Origin: TMP-24 sp041397305
GTDB taxonomy: Bacteria; Pseudomonadota; Alphaproteobacteria; Rhodobacterales; Rhodobacteraceae
DNA: 64,000 nucleotides
Assembly: GCA_041397305.1 (NCBI GenBank)
Contig: JAWKWX010000002.1
Location: 248,001 to 312,000, forward strand
Reading direction: 5' to 3'
Shown here: positions 11,565 through 19,188 of the stretch, one piece after another
How the letters are laid out: each line of letters begins with the position of its first letter
How positions within the stretch are numbered: the first letter of the stretch is position 1
Made by a program: the position numbers and the translations under genes
Notes under the pieces: model-generated
The model's input: only the letters and a program-made list of their open reading frames with translations
What the model was told of the DNA's origin: nothing
The model's database searches: none

Positions 11565-12437
11565 TCAGGCGAACTCGCTCGCCGCATAGCCCTGAATGTA
11601 GAGAAGTGCCGTCAGGTCGCCGTGGTTGATGCGGATCGCGCACTCGGCCGCGACCGAAGGCTTGGCATGCAGTGCGACACCGGACCCTGCAATCCCCAGC
11701 ATGCCAAGGTCGTTCGCCCCGTCGCCCACCGCGATGACGTCGGCCGGGGCAAGACCAAGACGCGTGGAAATCTCGTGCAGCGCCGCGACCTTGGCCTCGC
11801 GCCCAAGGATGGGGCGGGCCACATCGCCTGTCAGGCGCCCCCCCTCTTCCAGAAGAATGTTGGCGTGGTGCTCGTCAAAGCCCAGATGCGCCGCAACCGG
11901 GCCGGTGAAGGCGGTAAACCCGCCCGAGACCAGCGCCGCATAGCCGCCATCGCGCTTCATCGTGGCGATGAGGGTCGCGCCGCCGGGCGTGTAGGTGATG
12001 CGTTCGGCAAGAACCCCGGCGATGACCGAGACCGGCAGACCTTTCATCAGACCCACCCGCTCGATCAGCGCTTCCTCGAAATTCAGTTCGCCATTCATCG
12101 CCCGCGCCGTGATCGCCGCGATCCGTTCGCCAAAACCGGCCTTGGCACCCAGCTCGTCGATACATTCCTGCCCGATCATGGTCGAATCCATGTCGGCCAG
12201 CAGCATCTTCTTCCTCCGCCCCTCGGTCCGTTGCACCACGAGGTCGATCCCCAGACCCTGCAAGCCTGCCCAGACCTGCCAGTGGTTGTCCGGCATCACG
12301 GGCAGCGCGAATTCGGCGGCGATCCCGGGATTCAGCCAGATCGCCGCGCCACCGCCCCAGGCATCGCGGAGCGATTCGACCGTCGCGCGGTCAAGGTTGG
12401 CGCGGACGGGGCTGGCAAGAAGCGTGGCGGTGAACAT
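11565..12437 (-). CDS. serB: Phosphoserine phosphatase
   Basis: A 290-residue HAD-family phosphatase that removes phosphate from phosphoserine, the last step of serine synthesis. The nucleophile motif DMDST (82-86) and the LVSGGF, KVAAL and GDGANDLGML blocks are all intact, and the N-terminal ~70 residues resemble the regulatory extension of SerB proteins. The frame is open further upstream to 12704, but those codons run into the divergent serC leader and look unlike protein; the ATG at 12437 gives the family length. serC and serA, the other two genes of the pathway, are encoded divergently just to the right, so the pathway is complete here. Confidence 0.93.
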   Translation of the reverse strand: MFTATLLASPVRANLDRATVESLRDAWGGGAAIWLNPGIAAEFALPVMPDNHWQVWAGLQGLGIDLVVQRTEGRRKKMLLADMDSTMIGQECIDELGAKAGFGERIAAITARAMNGELNFEEALIERVGLMKGLPVSVIAGVLAERITYTPGGATLIATMKRDGGYAALVSGGFTAFTGPVAAHLGFDEHHANILLEEGGRLTGDVARPILGREAKVAALHEISTRLGLAPADVIAVGDGANDLGMLGIAGSGVALHAKPSVAAECAIRINHGDLTALLYIQGYAASEFA

Positions 12438-12602
12438 CGCGCGTCCAAAAGGCTTTCGGTCGGTCGCGGTAAAGCACGGGCGCCGACCAGTTTCCAGCGC
12501 CCATTCTTCCGCAACGGAACGGCTGATGTCGCTTTCTCGCGATAAAGCGCCGGAATGCGACAAACTTTCCGCTTGCGCCCGCCCGTGACGCCCCGTAAGC
12601 GT

Positions 12603-12652
12603 GGCGGCGGGACACCCTTCCCCAACGAAGGGCATATATCTGGAAGGATACC
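12603..12652 (+). promoter_or_regulatory. serC-type RNA leader motif
   Basis: The bases just before serC form a compact hairpin, CCCTTC (12615-12620) with GAAGGG (12627-12632), preceded by a GGCGGGACA segment and followed by ATATATCTGGAAGGATA that holds the ribosome site (GGAAGGA, 12642-12648). This layout fits the serC RNA motif described upstream of serC in alphaproteobacteria (hairpin, then a conserved CUGGAAGGA stretch). The ligand or mechanism of that motif is unknown. The match is from memory of the consensus, so a covariance-model search is needed. Confidence 0.6.
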
Positions 12653-13810
12653 ATGACGGACCTGACCAAACCGGCTGTGCGCCCGGCCAACGCGCGCTTC
12701 TCATCCGGCCCTTGCGCCAAGATCCCCGGCTTTTCCCTGGACATGCTTGCAGACGCGCCCCTTGGGCGGTCGCATCGTGCTGCCGTCGGCAAGGCCAAGC
12801 TGAAAGAGGCGATCGAGCTGACCCGCGAGGTGCTTGACGTGCCCGCAGGCCACCGGATCGGCATCGTGCCCGCCTCTGATACCGGCGCCGTCGAAATGGC
12901 GCTCTGGTCGCTTCTCGGCCCGCGCGGAGTCGAGGTTCTGGCCTGGGAGAGCTTCGGCGAGGGCTGGGCGACCGATATCGTGAAACAGCTGAAGATCGAC
13001 GCGACGGTCAGGAAGGCCGACTATGGCCGGATCGTCGATTTCTCTACCGTCGATTTCGACCGCGACGTGGTCTTCACCTGGAACGGAACGACCTCCGGCG
13101 TGCGCCTGCCGAACGGCAACGCCATCCCGGCAGACCGCAAGGGCCTGACGATCTGCGACGCGACCTCGGCCGCCTTCGCGATGGACCTGCCCTGGGACAA
13201 GCTCGATGTCGTGACCTTTTCCTGGCAGAAAGTGCTGGGCGGCGAGGGCGCACACGGGATGCTGGTCCTGTCCCCCCGCGCGGTCGAGCGTCTGGAAAGC
13301 CACACGCCCGCCTGGCCGATGCCCAAGATCTTCCGCCTGACCAAGGGCGGAAAGCTGATCGAGGGGATTTTCGAAGGCGAGACGATCAACACGCCCTCGA
13401 TGCTGGCGGTCGAGGATTATCTCGTCACGCTGAAATGGGCCAGGTCCCTCGGCGGGCTGAAGGCTCTGGTCGCGCGGTGTGATGCGAATGCGGGCGCGGT
13501 GCGGGGCTTCATCGCGGACAAGGGCTGGATCGCCGATCTGGCCGAAGATCCTGCAACGGCATCGACGACATCGGTCTGCCTGAAGTTCACCGACACGCGG
13601 ATCAGGGACGGCGCTTCCTTCGCCAAGGCGGTCGCGAAACGGCTGGAGAAGGAAGGAGTGGCACTCGACGCGGGCGCCTATCGCGACGCGCCCGCGGGTT
13701 TGCGCATCTGGTGCGGGGCAACGGTCGAGACCTCGGACGTCGCCGCATTGATGCCCTGGGTCGAATGGGCCTATCAGGCCGAGATCGCGGCGCAATCTGT
13801 CACTGCATGA
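12653..13810 (+). CDS. serC: Phosphoserine aminotransferase
   Basis: A 385-residue PLP enzyme of class V aminotransferases that converts 3-phosphohydroxypyruvate and glutamate to phosphoserine. It starts RFSSGPCAKIPGF (15-27), typical of the alphaproteobacterial/archaeal SerC branch, and carries the PLP lysine in FSWQKVLGGEGAHG near residue 195 and the TWNGTTSGVRLPNG block near 142. ATG 12653 follows GGAAGGA at a four-base distance and lies directly after a serC-type RNA leader. serA follows after 83 bases that contain two hairpins, so both may be one transcript. No anomaly in length or motifs. Confidence 0.95.
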   Translation: MTDLTKPAVRPANARFSSGPCAKIPGFSLDMLADAPLGRSHRAAVGKAKLKEAIELTREVLDVPAGHRIGIVPASDTGAVEMALWSLLGPRGVEVLAWESFGEGWATDIVKQLKIDATVRKADYGRIVDFSTVDFDRDVVFTWNGTTSGVRLPNGNAIPADRKGLTICDATSAAFAMDLPWDKLDVVTFSWQKVLGGEGAHGMLVLSPRAVERLESHTPAWPMPKIFRLTKGGKLIEGIFEGETINTPSMLAVEDYLVTLKWARSLGGLKALVARCDANAGAVRGFIADKGWIADLAEDPATASTTSVCLKFTDTRIRDGASFAKAVAKRLEKEGVALDAGAYRDAPAGLRIWCGATVETSDVAALMPWVEWAYQAEIAAQSVTA

Positions 13811-13816
13811 ATGTGT

Positions 13817-13870
13817 GGCGGGGTGAACCCCGCCCTACAGCCACCCCGTAGGGTGGGGTTCGACCCCACC
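13817..13870. repeat. Pair of inverted REP-like palindromes between serC and serA
   Basis: Two related hairpins sit back to back: GGCGGGG-TGAA-CCCCGCC (13817-13834) and GGTGGGG-TTCGA-CCCCACC (13852-13870). The reverse complement of the first unit begins GTAGGGCGGGGTTCACC, closely matching GTAGGGTGGGGTTCGACC of the second, so they are two copies of one element in opposite orientation. They may stabilise or attenuate the serC-serA message. Confidence 0.7.
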
Positions 13871-13893
13871 GCCCATCCAAAGGATTTCCAGGA

Positions 13894-15489
13894 ATGGCTC
13901 CCAAAGTTCTCGTTTCCGACAAGCTTTCCGAAACCGCCGTCCAGATCTTCCGCGACCGTGGCGTCGAGGTCGACTATCTGCCCGACCTCGGCAAGGACAA
14001 GGACAACCTCCTCGAAGTGATCGGCCAGTATGACGGCCTCGCCATCCGCTCGGCCACCAAGGTCAGCGACAAGGTTCTGGCGGCGGCCACGAAGCTGAAA
14101 GTGATCGGCCGCGCCGGCATCGGGGTCGATAATGTCGATATCCCGGCAGCCTCCAAACGTGGCGTGATCGTGATGAACACGCCCTTTGGCAATTCGGTCA
14201 CCACCGCCGAACATGCCATCGCCATGATGTTCGCTGTCGCCCGCGACCTGCCCGAGGCTTCGGTCTCGACCAAGACCGGCAAGTGGGAAAAGAACCGCTT
14301 CATGGGGGTCGAGCTTTTCAACAAGACCCTCGGCGTGATCGGCGCGGGCAATATCGGCGGGATCGTCTGCGACCGGGCGCTTGGCCTGCACATGAAGGTC
14401 GTGGCCTTTGACCCGTTCCTGTCGGAGGAGCGCGCCAGGACCCTCGGCGTGACCAAGGTGGACCTCGACGAGCTTCTGCATCGCGCCGACTTCATCACGC
14501 TCCATGTGCCGCTGACCGACAAGACCCGCAACATCCTCAGCCGCGATGCGCTCGCCAAGATGAAAAAGGGCGTCCGCATCATCAACTGCGCGCGGGGCGG
14601 CCTGATCGACGAAGCCGCACTTTACGACGCACTCACTTCCGGCCATGTCGCGGGTGCAGCGCTTGATGTGTTCGAGACAGAGCCCGCCACCGAAAGCCCG
14701 CTCTTCAACCTGCCGAACGTCGTCTGCACCCCGCATCTCGGCGCCTCGACCGCCGAAGCGCAGGAAAATGTCGCCCTGCAGGTCGCCGAGCAGATGTCGG
14801 ACTATCTGCTGACCGGCGCGGTGCAGAATGCGCTCAACATGCCCTCGGTGACGGCCGAGGAAGCCGCCGTCATGGGCCCCTGGATCAAGCTTGCCGGCCA
14901 TCTGGGCGCCTTCGCGGGCCAACTGACCGACGAGCCGATCAAGGCGATCAACGTGCTTTACGACGGCACCGTCAGCCATATGAACCTCGCGGCGCTGAAC
15001 TGCGCCGCGATCGCGGGGATCATGAAGGTGGCGAACCCCGACGTGAACCTCGTCTCGGCCCCGGTCATCGCCAAGGAACGCGGCGTGCAGATCGCCACGA
15101 CCCGGCAGGAAAAGGGCGGCGTCTTCGACGGCTACATGAAGCTGACCGTCGTGACCGACAAGCGAGAGCGCTCGATCGCGGGCACCGTGTTCTCGGACGG
15201 CAAGCCGCGCTTCATCCAGATCAAGGGCATCAATATCGACGCCGAGATCGGGGCGCACATGCTTTACACGACGAACGAGGACGTGCCGGGCATCATCGGC
15301 ACGCTTGGCCAGACGCTGGGCGACGCGGGCATGAACATTGCGAACTTCACGCTTGGCCGCGCCACACAGGGCGGCGATGCGATCGCGCTGCTCTATCTCG
15401 ACGAGGCCCCGAAGGAGAACGTGCTGAAGGCGCTCGCCGCAACCGGCAAGTTCAACCAGATCCGGCCGCTGGTCTTCGACGTCGCCTGA
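13894..15489 (+). CDS. serA: D-3-phosphoglycerate dehydrogenase
   Basis: A 531-residue long-type (type I) phosphoglycerate dehydrogenase, first enzyme of serine synthesis. Domains in order are the substrate-binding half, the NAD-binding fold with GVIGAGNIGG (about 149-158), the catalytic region NCARGGLIDE and PHLGAST with the active histidine, an intervening domain (about 320-450) and a C-terminal ACT domain (LYTTNEDVPGIIGTLG...GMNIANFTLGR, about 455-530) that normally mediates serine feedback. ATG 13894 follows GGATTTCCAGGA. Gene order serC-serA with divergent serB is common in Rhodobacterales. Confidence 0.96.
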   Translation: MAPKVLVSDKLSETAVQIFRDRGVEVDYLPDLGKDKDNLLEVIGQYDGLAIRSATKVSDKVLAAATKLKVIGRAGIGVDNVDIPAASKRGVIVMNTPFGNSVTTAEHAIAMMFAVARDLPEASVSTKTGKWEKNRFMGVELFNKTLGVIGAGNIGGIVCDRALGLHMKVVAFDPFLSEERARTLGVTKVDLDELLHRADFITLHVPLTDKTRNILSRDALAKMKKGVRIINCARGGLIDEAALYDALTSGHVAGAALDVFETEPATESPLFNLPNVVCTPHLGASTAEAQENVALQVAEQMSDYLLTGAVQNALNMPSVTAEEAAVMGPWIKLAGHLGAFAGQLTDEPIKAINVLYDGTVSHMNLAALNCAAIAGIMKVANPDVNLVSAPVIAKERGVQIATTRQEKGGVFDGYMKLTVVTDKRERSIAGTVFSDGKPRFIQIKGINIDAEIGAHMLYTTNEDVPGIIGTLGQTLGDAGMNIANFTLGRATQGGDAIALLYLDEAPKENVLKALAATGKFNQIRPLVFDVA

Positions 15490-15559
15490 CCCCTGCAGGA
15501 CGCGCGGAAGGCGACAGGCAATGTCGCATTCTGCGCAGCGCAGGCGTAAAAGCACAGCA

Positions 15560-15591
15560 ACAGTCCGGGCCGATCCACCAGCCCGGACTGT
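15560..15591. promoter_or_regulatory. 11-bp perfect inverted repeat abutting the DddQ-like start codon
   Basis: ACAGTCCGGGC (15560-15570) pairs perfectly with GCCCGGACTGT (15581-15591) across a ten-base loop. The repeat ends three bases before the ATG at 15595 and there is no Shine-Dalgarno sequence in the gap, so in RNA the hairpin would occupy the whole ribosome landing area. It could be a serA terminator lacking a U-tract, an operator, or a translation-control hairpin. Confidence 0.6.
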
Positions 15592-15594
15592 CCC

Positions 15595-16188
15595 ATGGCA
15601 AACCAGCATCGTCTCGACGCCTTGCGCACGACCCTCGCGGACCACTACCGCACCGAGGCGCGTCCTGACGCCGCGCGCACGGCCGCGTCATTTCTCGCCG
15701 GGACGCTCGCCGCCGAACCGCGGCCGCCTTGCGCGCTCGACGCTCTGATCCGCGGCACGTCCGCCAGCTCCACCCTGCCCGCCGCCCGCGCGGTGCTTGC
15801 TGCGCAGAAGCTGATCCCCTGGGGCACCAACCCGGTCGCCGACCGCACCGGCAGCATCGCCGACATCATCGCGGTGGCGACCCTGATGAGCCCCGAAGGG
15901 CCCATCCTGTCCGCCGACTACCGGCTCGGCCTCTTCTACCAGCGGCCTGGCAGCTATTACCCGCTGCACAACCATGATGCGGACGAGACCTACGTCATCC
16001 TCGCCGGGTGCGCCGACTGGACAGCGGGCGAGGATCGCCGCCCGCGCGCGGCGGGCGACATGATCCACCACCCGAGCCGGATGCCCCATGCCTTTCGTAC
16101 CGGCCCCGAGGGTCTTCTGGCGCTCTGGCGCTGGAGCGGCGACATCAGCACCCATTCCTACGCCATTCTGCCCGATCCGGACGCCTGA
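15595..16188 (+). CDS. dddQ: Cupin DMSP lyase family protein, DddQ-like
   Basis: A 197-residue cupin resembling DddQ, which cleaves dimethylsulfoniopropionate to dimethyl sulfide and acrylate. The metal and catalytic positions are H127, E131, Y133 (HNHDADETYVILAG) and H165 (RMPHAFRT). The intervals of 4, 2 and 32 residues match those reported for DddQ (His125, Glu129, Tyr131, His163), and the length fits. N-terminal helices precede the cupin barrel as in DddQ. There is no signal peptide, so it would act in the cytosol. It is 105 bases downstream of serA, with a strong hairpin between. Some DddQ-like cupins in this order have no proven DMSP activity, so the exact substrate is an inference. Confidence 0.65.
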   Translation: MANQHRLDALRTTLADHYRTEARPDAARTAASFLAGTLAAEPRPPCALDALIRGTSASSTLPAARAVLAAQKLIPWGTNPVADRTGSIADIIAVATLMSPEGPILSADYRLGLFYQRPGSYYPLHNHDADETYVILAGCADWTAGEDRRPRAAGDMIHHPSRMPHAFRTGPEGLLALWRWSGDISTHSYAILPDPDA

Positions 16189-16264
16189 GCGCCGCCATCC
16201 GATTGCATCCCCGCGCCGCCGCCCGTAGGGTCCGCGCGACCTGTCCTGCAAGGCATCGATTCAC

Positions 16265-16999
16265 ATGCTCACCTACGCCATCGGCGACATTCACGGCCAT
16301 CTGGCCCAGCTTCAGGACCTGCACGGGCTGATCGAGAAGGACCGCGCGGCGCAGGGTCCGACAGCAGCGCCGGTCGTTCATATCGGCGATCTGGTGGACC
16401 GGGGACCCGACAGCAGGGGCGTGATCGACTTTCTGATCGCGGGCCGGGCACAGGGCGCGGACTGGGTGGTCCTGCGCGGCAATCACGACCGGATGTTCCG
16501 CGGTTTCCTCGACGATGCCGATTACCAGGACCCGCGTCTGCGGACCGACCTTTCCTGGCTGCACGAAAGGCTTGGCGGGGCCGCGACGCTCGCCTCTTAC
16601 GGCATCACGGGCGCTGGCGCGCGGTTCCTGCATGATCTGCAGGCGGACGCGCGGGAGGCAGTTCCTGCCGCGCATGTCGCCTTCCTCGACGAGTTGCAGA
16701 ATTACCATCTGCGGGACACGAGCCTTTTCGTCCATGCGGGCGTCCGGCCGGGGGTGGACCTGCGCCACCAGACCGAGGATGACCTTCTGTGGATCCGCAA
16801 TGATTTCCTGAAAGATGACCGCGACCATGGCGCGCTGATCGTTCACGGCCATACGCCGGTCGATCGCGTCACCCACTACGGCAACCGGCTGAACCTCGAC
16901 ACCGGCGCGGGCTATGGCGATCCGATGAGCGCGGTGGCGATCGAGGGCAGCGCGGTCTTTCAACTCACTCCGCGCGGCCGGGTGCGGATCGCGCCGTGA
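16265..16999 (+). CDS. PPP-family metallophosphoesterase (serine/threonine protein phosphatase-like)
   Basis: A 244-residue enzyme of the PPP/ApaH-type calcineurin-like superfamily. The dinuclear metal motifs are complete: GDIHGH (7-12), GDLVDRGPDS (40-49), GNHDRMF (73-79), and later the histidines FVHAGVRPG and VHGHTP. Bacterial members dephosphorylate phosphoproteins or Np4A-type nucleotides. No signal peptide or membrane segment is seen. The next gene, a second unrelated metallophosphoesterase, overlaps its stop by four bases, so the two are translationally coupled. The physiological substrate is unknown. Confidence 0.88.
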   Translation: MLTYAIGDIHGHLAQLQDLHGLIEKDRAAQGPTAAPVVHIGDLVDRGPDSRGVIDFLIAGRAQGADWVVLRGNHDRMFRGFLDDADYQDPRLRTDLSWLHERLGGAATLASYGITGAGARFLHDLQADAREAVPAAHVAFLDELQNYHLRDTSLFVHAGVRPGVDLRHQTEDDLLWIRNDFLKDDRDHGALIVHGHTPVDRVTHYGNRLNLDTGAGYGDPMSAVAIEGSAVFQLTPRGRVRIAP

Positions 17000-17853
17000 C
17001 CGGCGACGGGCCGCAAGGCGCGCGCTTCGCGCGTTGGCGGCCCGTCGCCATCGGTGCGCGCCCCCACCTCGTCCGGCACGCGGTCGCGGCGCCGCGCTGG
17101 ACGCTTCCGCCGCTCTCGATCGCGGTCATCGCCGATCCGCATGTCTGCGCCCCCTGGGTCACGGTCCCGGCGCTTGAGCGGATCGTCGCGCAGGTGAATG
17201 CGCTCGGGGCCGATCTCGTGCTCCTCGCCGGCGATTTCATCGCCGCGCGCCAGTTGCCGGGGCGGCGGATCGCCGCGGCGGATTTCATGCCCGCCCTTGC
17301 GGCACTTCGCGCGCCGCTTGGCCGCTTCGCGGTGATGGGCAATCACGACTGGCGCGACTGCGCCTTGTCGCGCGCCACCCGCTTTCAACGCAATTCGGTG
17401 GCCGAGGCGCTGGAGACCCATGGCATCCCGCTTCTGAGAAATGCTGCCGTCACGCTTGACCATGGCGGCGGCCGGTTCCATCTCGTCGGGCTCGACAGCC
17501 AGCGCCCGCTCGCCCGCAATCCGCAACCCGGCTTCCACCGGCCCGGGGAGGCCTTCGCCGGGGTCGAGGCGGGCCTGCCCGCGATCCTGCTCGCCCACGA
17601 ACCCGATTATTTTGCCGAAGGCGACACGCGCGCCTTCCTGCAGATCTCCGGCCATACCCATGGCGGGCAGGCAAACCTCTTCGGCTGGCGGCCGCTCACG
17701 CCGTCGCTGTACGGCGGACGCTACGGTTGGGGCCATGTGCGGGACGGCGGGCGGCATCTGATCGTCTCGGGCGGCATCGGCTATTCCGGTCTGCCGCTAC
17801 GTCTTTTCCAGCCGCCCGAGATTACGCTTATCACCGTCACCGGCAGCGCCTAA
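16996..17853 (+). CDS. Calcineurin-like metallophosphoesterase (YkuE/YaeI-like)
   Basis: A 285-residue phosphoesterase of the group that includes YkuE/YaeI, often acting on lipid-linked or membrane substrates. Metal-binding blocks are VIADPHVC (about 44-51), LAGDFIA (about 76-82), GNHDWRD (about 115-121), LAHEPDYF and SGHTHGGQ near residue 220. It starts at GTG 16996 in the GTGA overlap with the preceding phosphatase gene. The usual N-terminal membrane anchor of YkuE is absent; the protein begins with an Arg-rich stretch. The thiolase gene follows after 29 bases, with its own strong ribosome site. Confidence 0.85.
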   Translation: MTGDGPQGARFARWRPVAIGARPHLVRHAVAAPRWTLPPLSIAVIADPHVCAPWVTVPALERIVAQVNALGADLVLLAGDFIAARQLPGRRIAAADFMPALAALRAPLGRFAVMGNHDWRDCALSRATRFQRNSVAEALETHGIPLLRNAAVTLDHGGGRFHLVGLDSQRPLARNPQPGFHRPGEAFAGVEAGLPAILLAHEPDYFAEGDTRAFLQISGHTHGGQANLFGWRPLTPSLYGGRYGWGHVRDGGRHLIVSGGIGYSGLPLRLFQPPEITLITVTGSA

Positions 17854-17882
17854 CCTTTCTGCGACACGGCAAGGAGGTTCCC

Positions 17883-19058
17883 ATGACGGATATCGTGATT
17901 CTGGGCGGCGCCCGCACCGCCATCGGCACATTCGGCGGCGCCCTGTCGGGGATGGGGCCGATCGACATCGGCACGGTCGCGGCGAAGGCGGCGCTGGAGC
18001 GGTCGGGTGTGTCGCCGGAACGGATCGGGACCGTGGTGATGGGCCATGTGATCAACACCGAGCCGCGCGACATGTATCTGAGCCGCGTGGTGGCGATGAC
18101 TGCCGGCGTGCCGGAAGGCACGCCCGCGATGAATGTGAACCGGCTGTGCGGGTCGGGCGTGCAGGCCATCGTCTCGGCCGCGCAGGCGCTGACGCTGGGC
18201 GACGCCGATTTCGCGCTGGCGGGCGGGGCGGAATGCATGAGCCGCTCGCCCTACGCGCTCCAGGCCGCGCGCTGGGGCCAGAAGATGGGCGATACGAAAG
18301 CGGTCGACATGATGACCGGCGCGCTGACCTGCCCGTTCGGCACCGGCCATATGGGCGTGACGGCAGAGAATGTGGCGCGGGAACACGGGATCAGCCGCGC
18401 CGATCAGGACGTGTTCGCGCTGGAAAGCCAGGCGCGGGCGGCGAAGGCCATCGCCGAGGGGCGGTTCGCGGCCGAGATCGCGCCCGTGGAGATATCCGCG
18501 CGCAAGGGGCCGGTGATCTTCGACCGGGACGAACATCCCAAGGCCACGAGCCTGGAGGCGCTCGCCGGGCTGAAGGCGGTCTTCCAGAAGGACGGGACGG
18601 TGACGGCGGGCAATGCGAGCGGCATCAACGATGGCGCGGGCGCAGTTGTTCTTGCGCGCGCCGAGGCGGCGCAGGCGTCAGGCCTGAGGCCGCGGGCGCG
18701 GATCGTCGGCTATGCGGTCGCGGGCGTGCGCCCCGAGGTGATGGGGATCGGCCCGGTGCCGGCCGTCCGGGCGCTCATGGCGCGGACCGGGATGAAGGCT
18801 GAGGATTTCGACGTGATCGAATCGAACGAGGCTTTCGCGGCCCAGGCGCTTGCCGTGTCCAAGGAGCTTGGCCTCGATCCGGCGAAGGTGAACCCCAATG
18901 GCGGGGCGATCGCGCTTGGCCATCCGGTGGGGGCGACGGGGGCGATCATCACCGTGAAGGCGCTTCACGAAATGGAGCGGACGGGCGGGCGCCTCGCGCT
19001 CATCACCATGTGCATCGGCGGCGGGCAGGGCATCGCGCTTGCGATCGAGCGGCTTTGA
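17883..19058 (+). CDS. Acetyl-CoA acetyltransferase (thiolase family)
   Basis: A 391-residue thiolase that condenses or cleaves acyl-CoA units, with roles in acetoacetyl-CoA formation or beta-oxidation. The three active-site blocks are complete: NRLCGSGVQAI (acylated Cys near 88), NGGAIALGHPVGATGA (His near 348) and CIGGGQGIA (Cys near 378). ATG 17883 follows a strong AAGGAGG (17871-17877), so the upstream in-frame codons belong to the phosphoesterase region. Motifs do not allow a sure choice between PhaA/AtoB-like biosynthetic and broader-specificity thiolases. Convergent pbpC lies 130 bases downstream, beyond two hairpins. Confidence 0.93.
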   Translation: MTDIVILGGARTAIGTFGGALSGMGPIDIGTVAAKAALERSGVSPERIGTVVMGHVINTEPRDMYLSRVVAMTAGVPEGTPAMNVNRLCGSGVQAIVSAAQALTLGDADFALAGGAECMSRSPYALQAARWGQKMGDTKAVDMMTGALTCPFGTGHMGVTAENVAREHGISRADQDVFALESQARAAKAIAEGRFAAEIAPVEISARKGPVIFDRDEHPKATSLEALAGLKAVFQKDGTVTAGNASGINDGAGAVVLARAEAAQASGLRPRARIVGYAVAGVRPEVMGIGPVPAVRALMARTGMKAEDFDVIESNEAFAAQALAVSKELGLDPAKVNPNGGAIALGHPVGATGAIITVKALHEMERTGGRLALITMCIGGGQGIALAIERL

Positions 19059-19081
19059 CCGTTCAGCCGTGATCCGATGGC

Positions 19082-19140
19082 GGCCGCGCCTTGAGGCGCG
19101 GCCAAGACATGTCTCGCGCGCCCCGGATCAGATCCGGGGC
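19082..19140. terminator. Two perfect hairpins between convergent thiolase and pbpC genes
   Basis: GGCCGCGCC-TTGA-GGCGCGGCC (19082-19103) and GCCCCGGATC-A-GATCCGGGGC (19120-19140) are perfect inverted repeats in the spacer between two convergent genes. Neither has a T-tract, so termination would be Rho-assisted or bidirectional; they may also be REP-like elements. Confidence 0.55.
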
Positions 19141-19188
19141 ACTCGGGTCTGCCTCCGGCGGGGATAGTTTCGAACGGAAGAGGATGCC

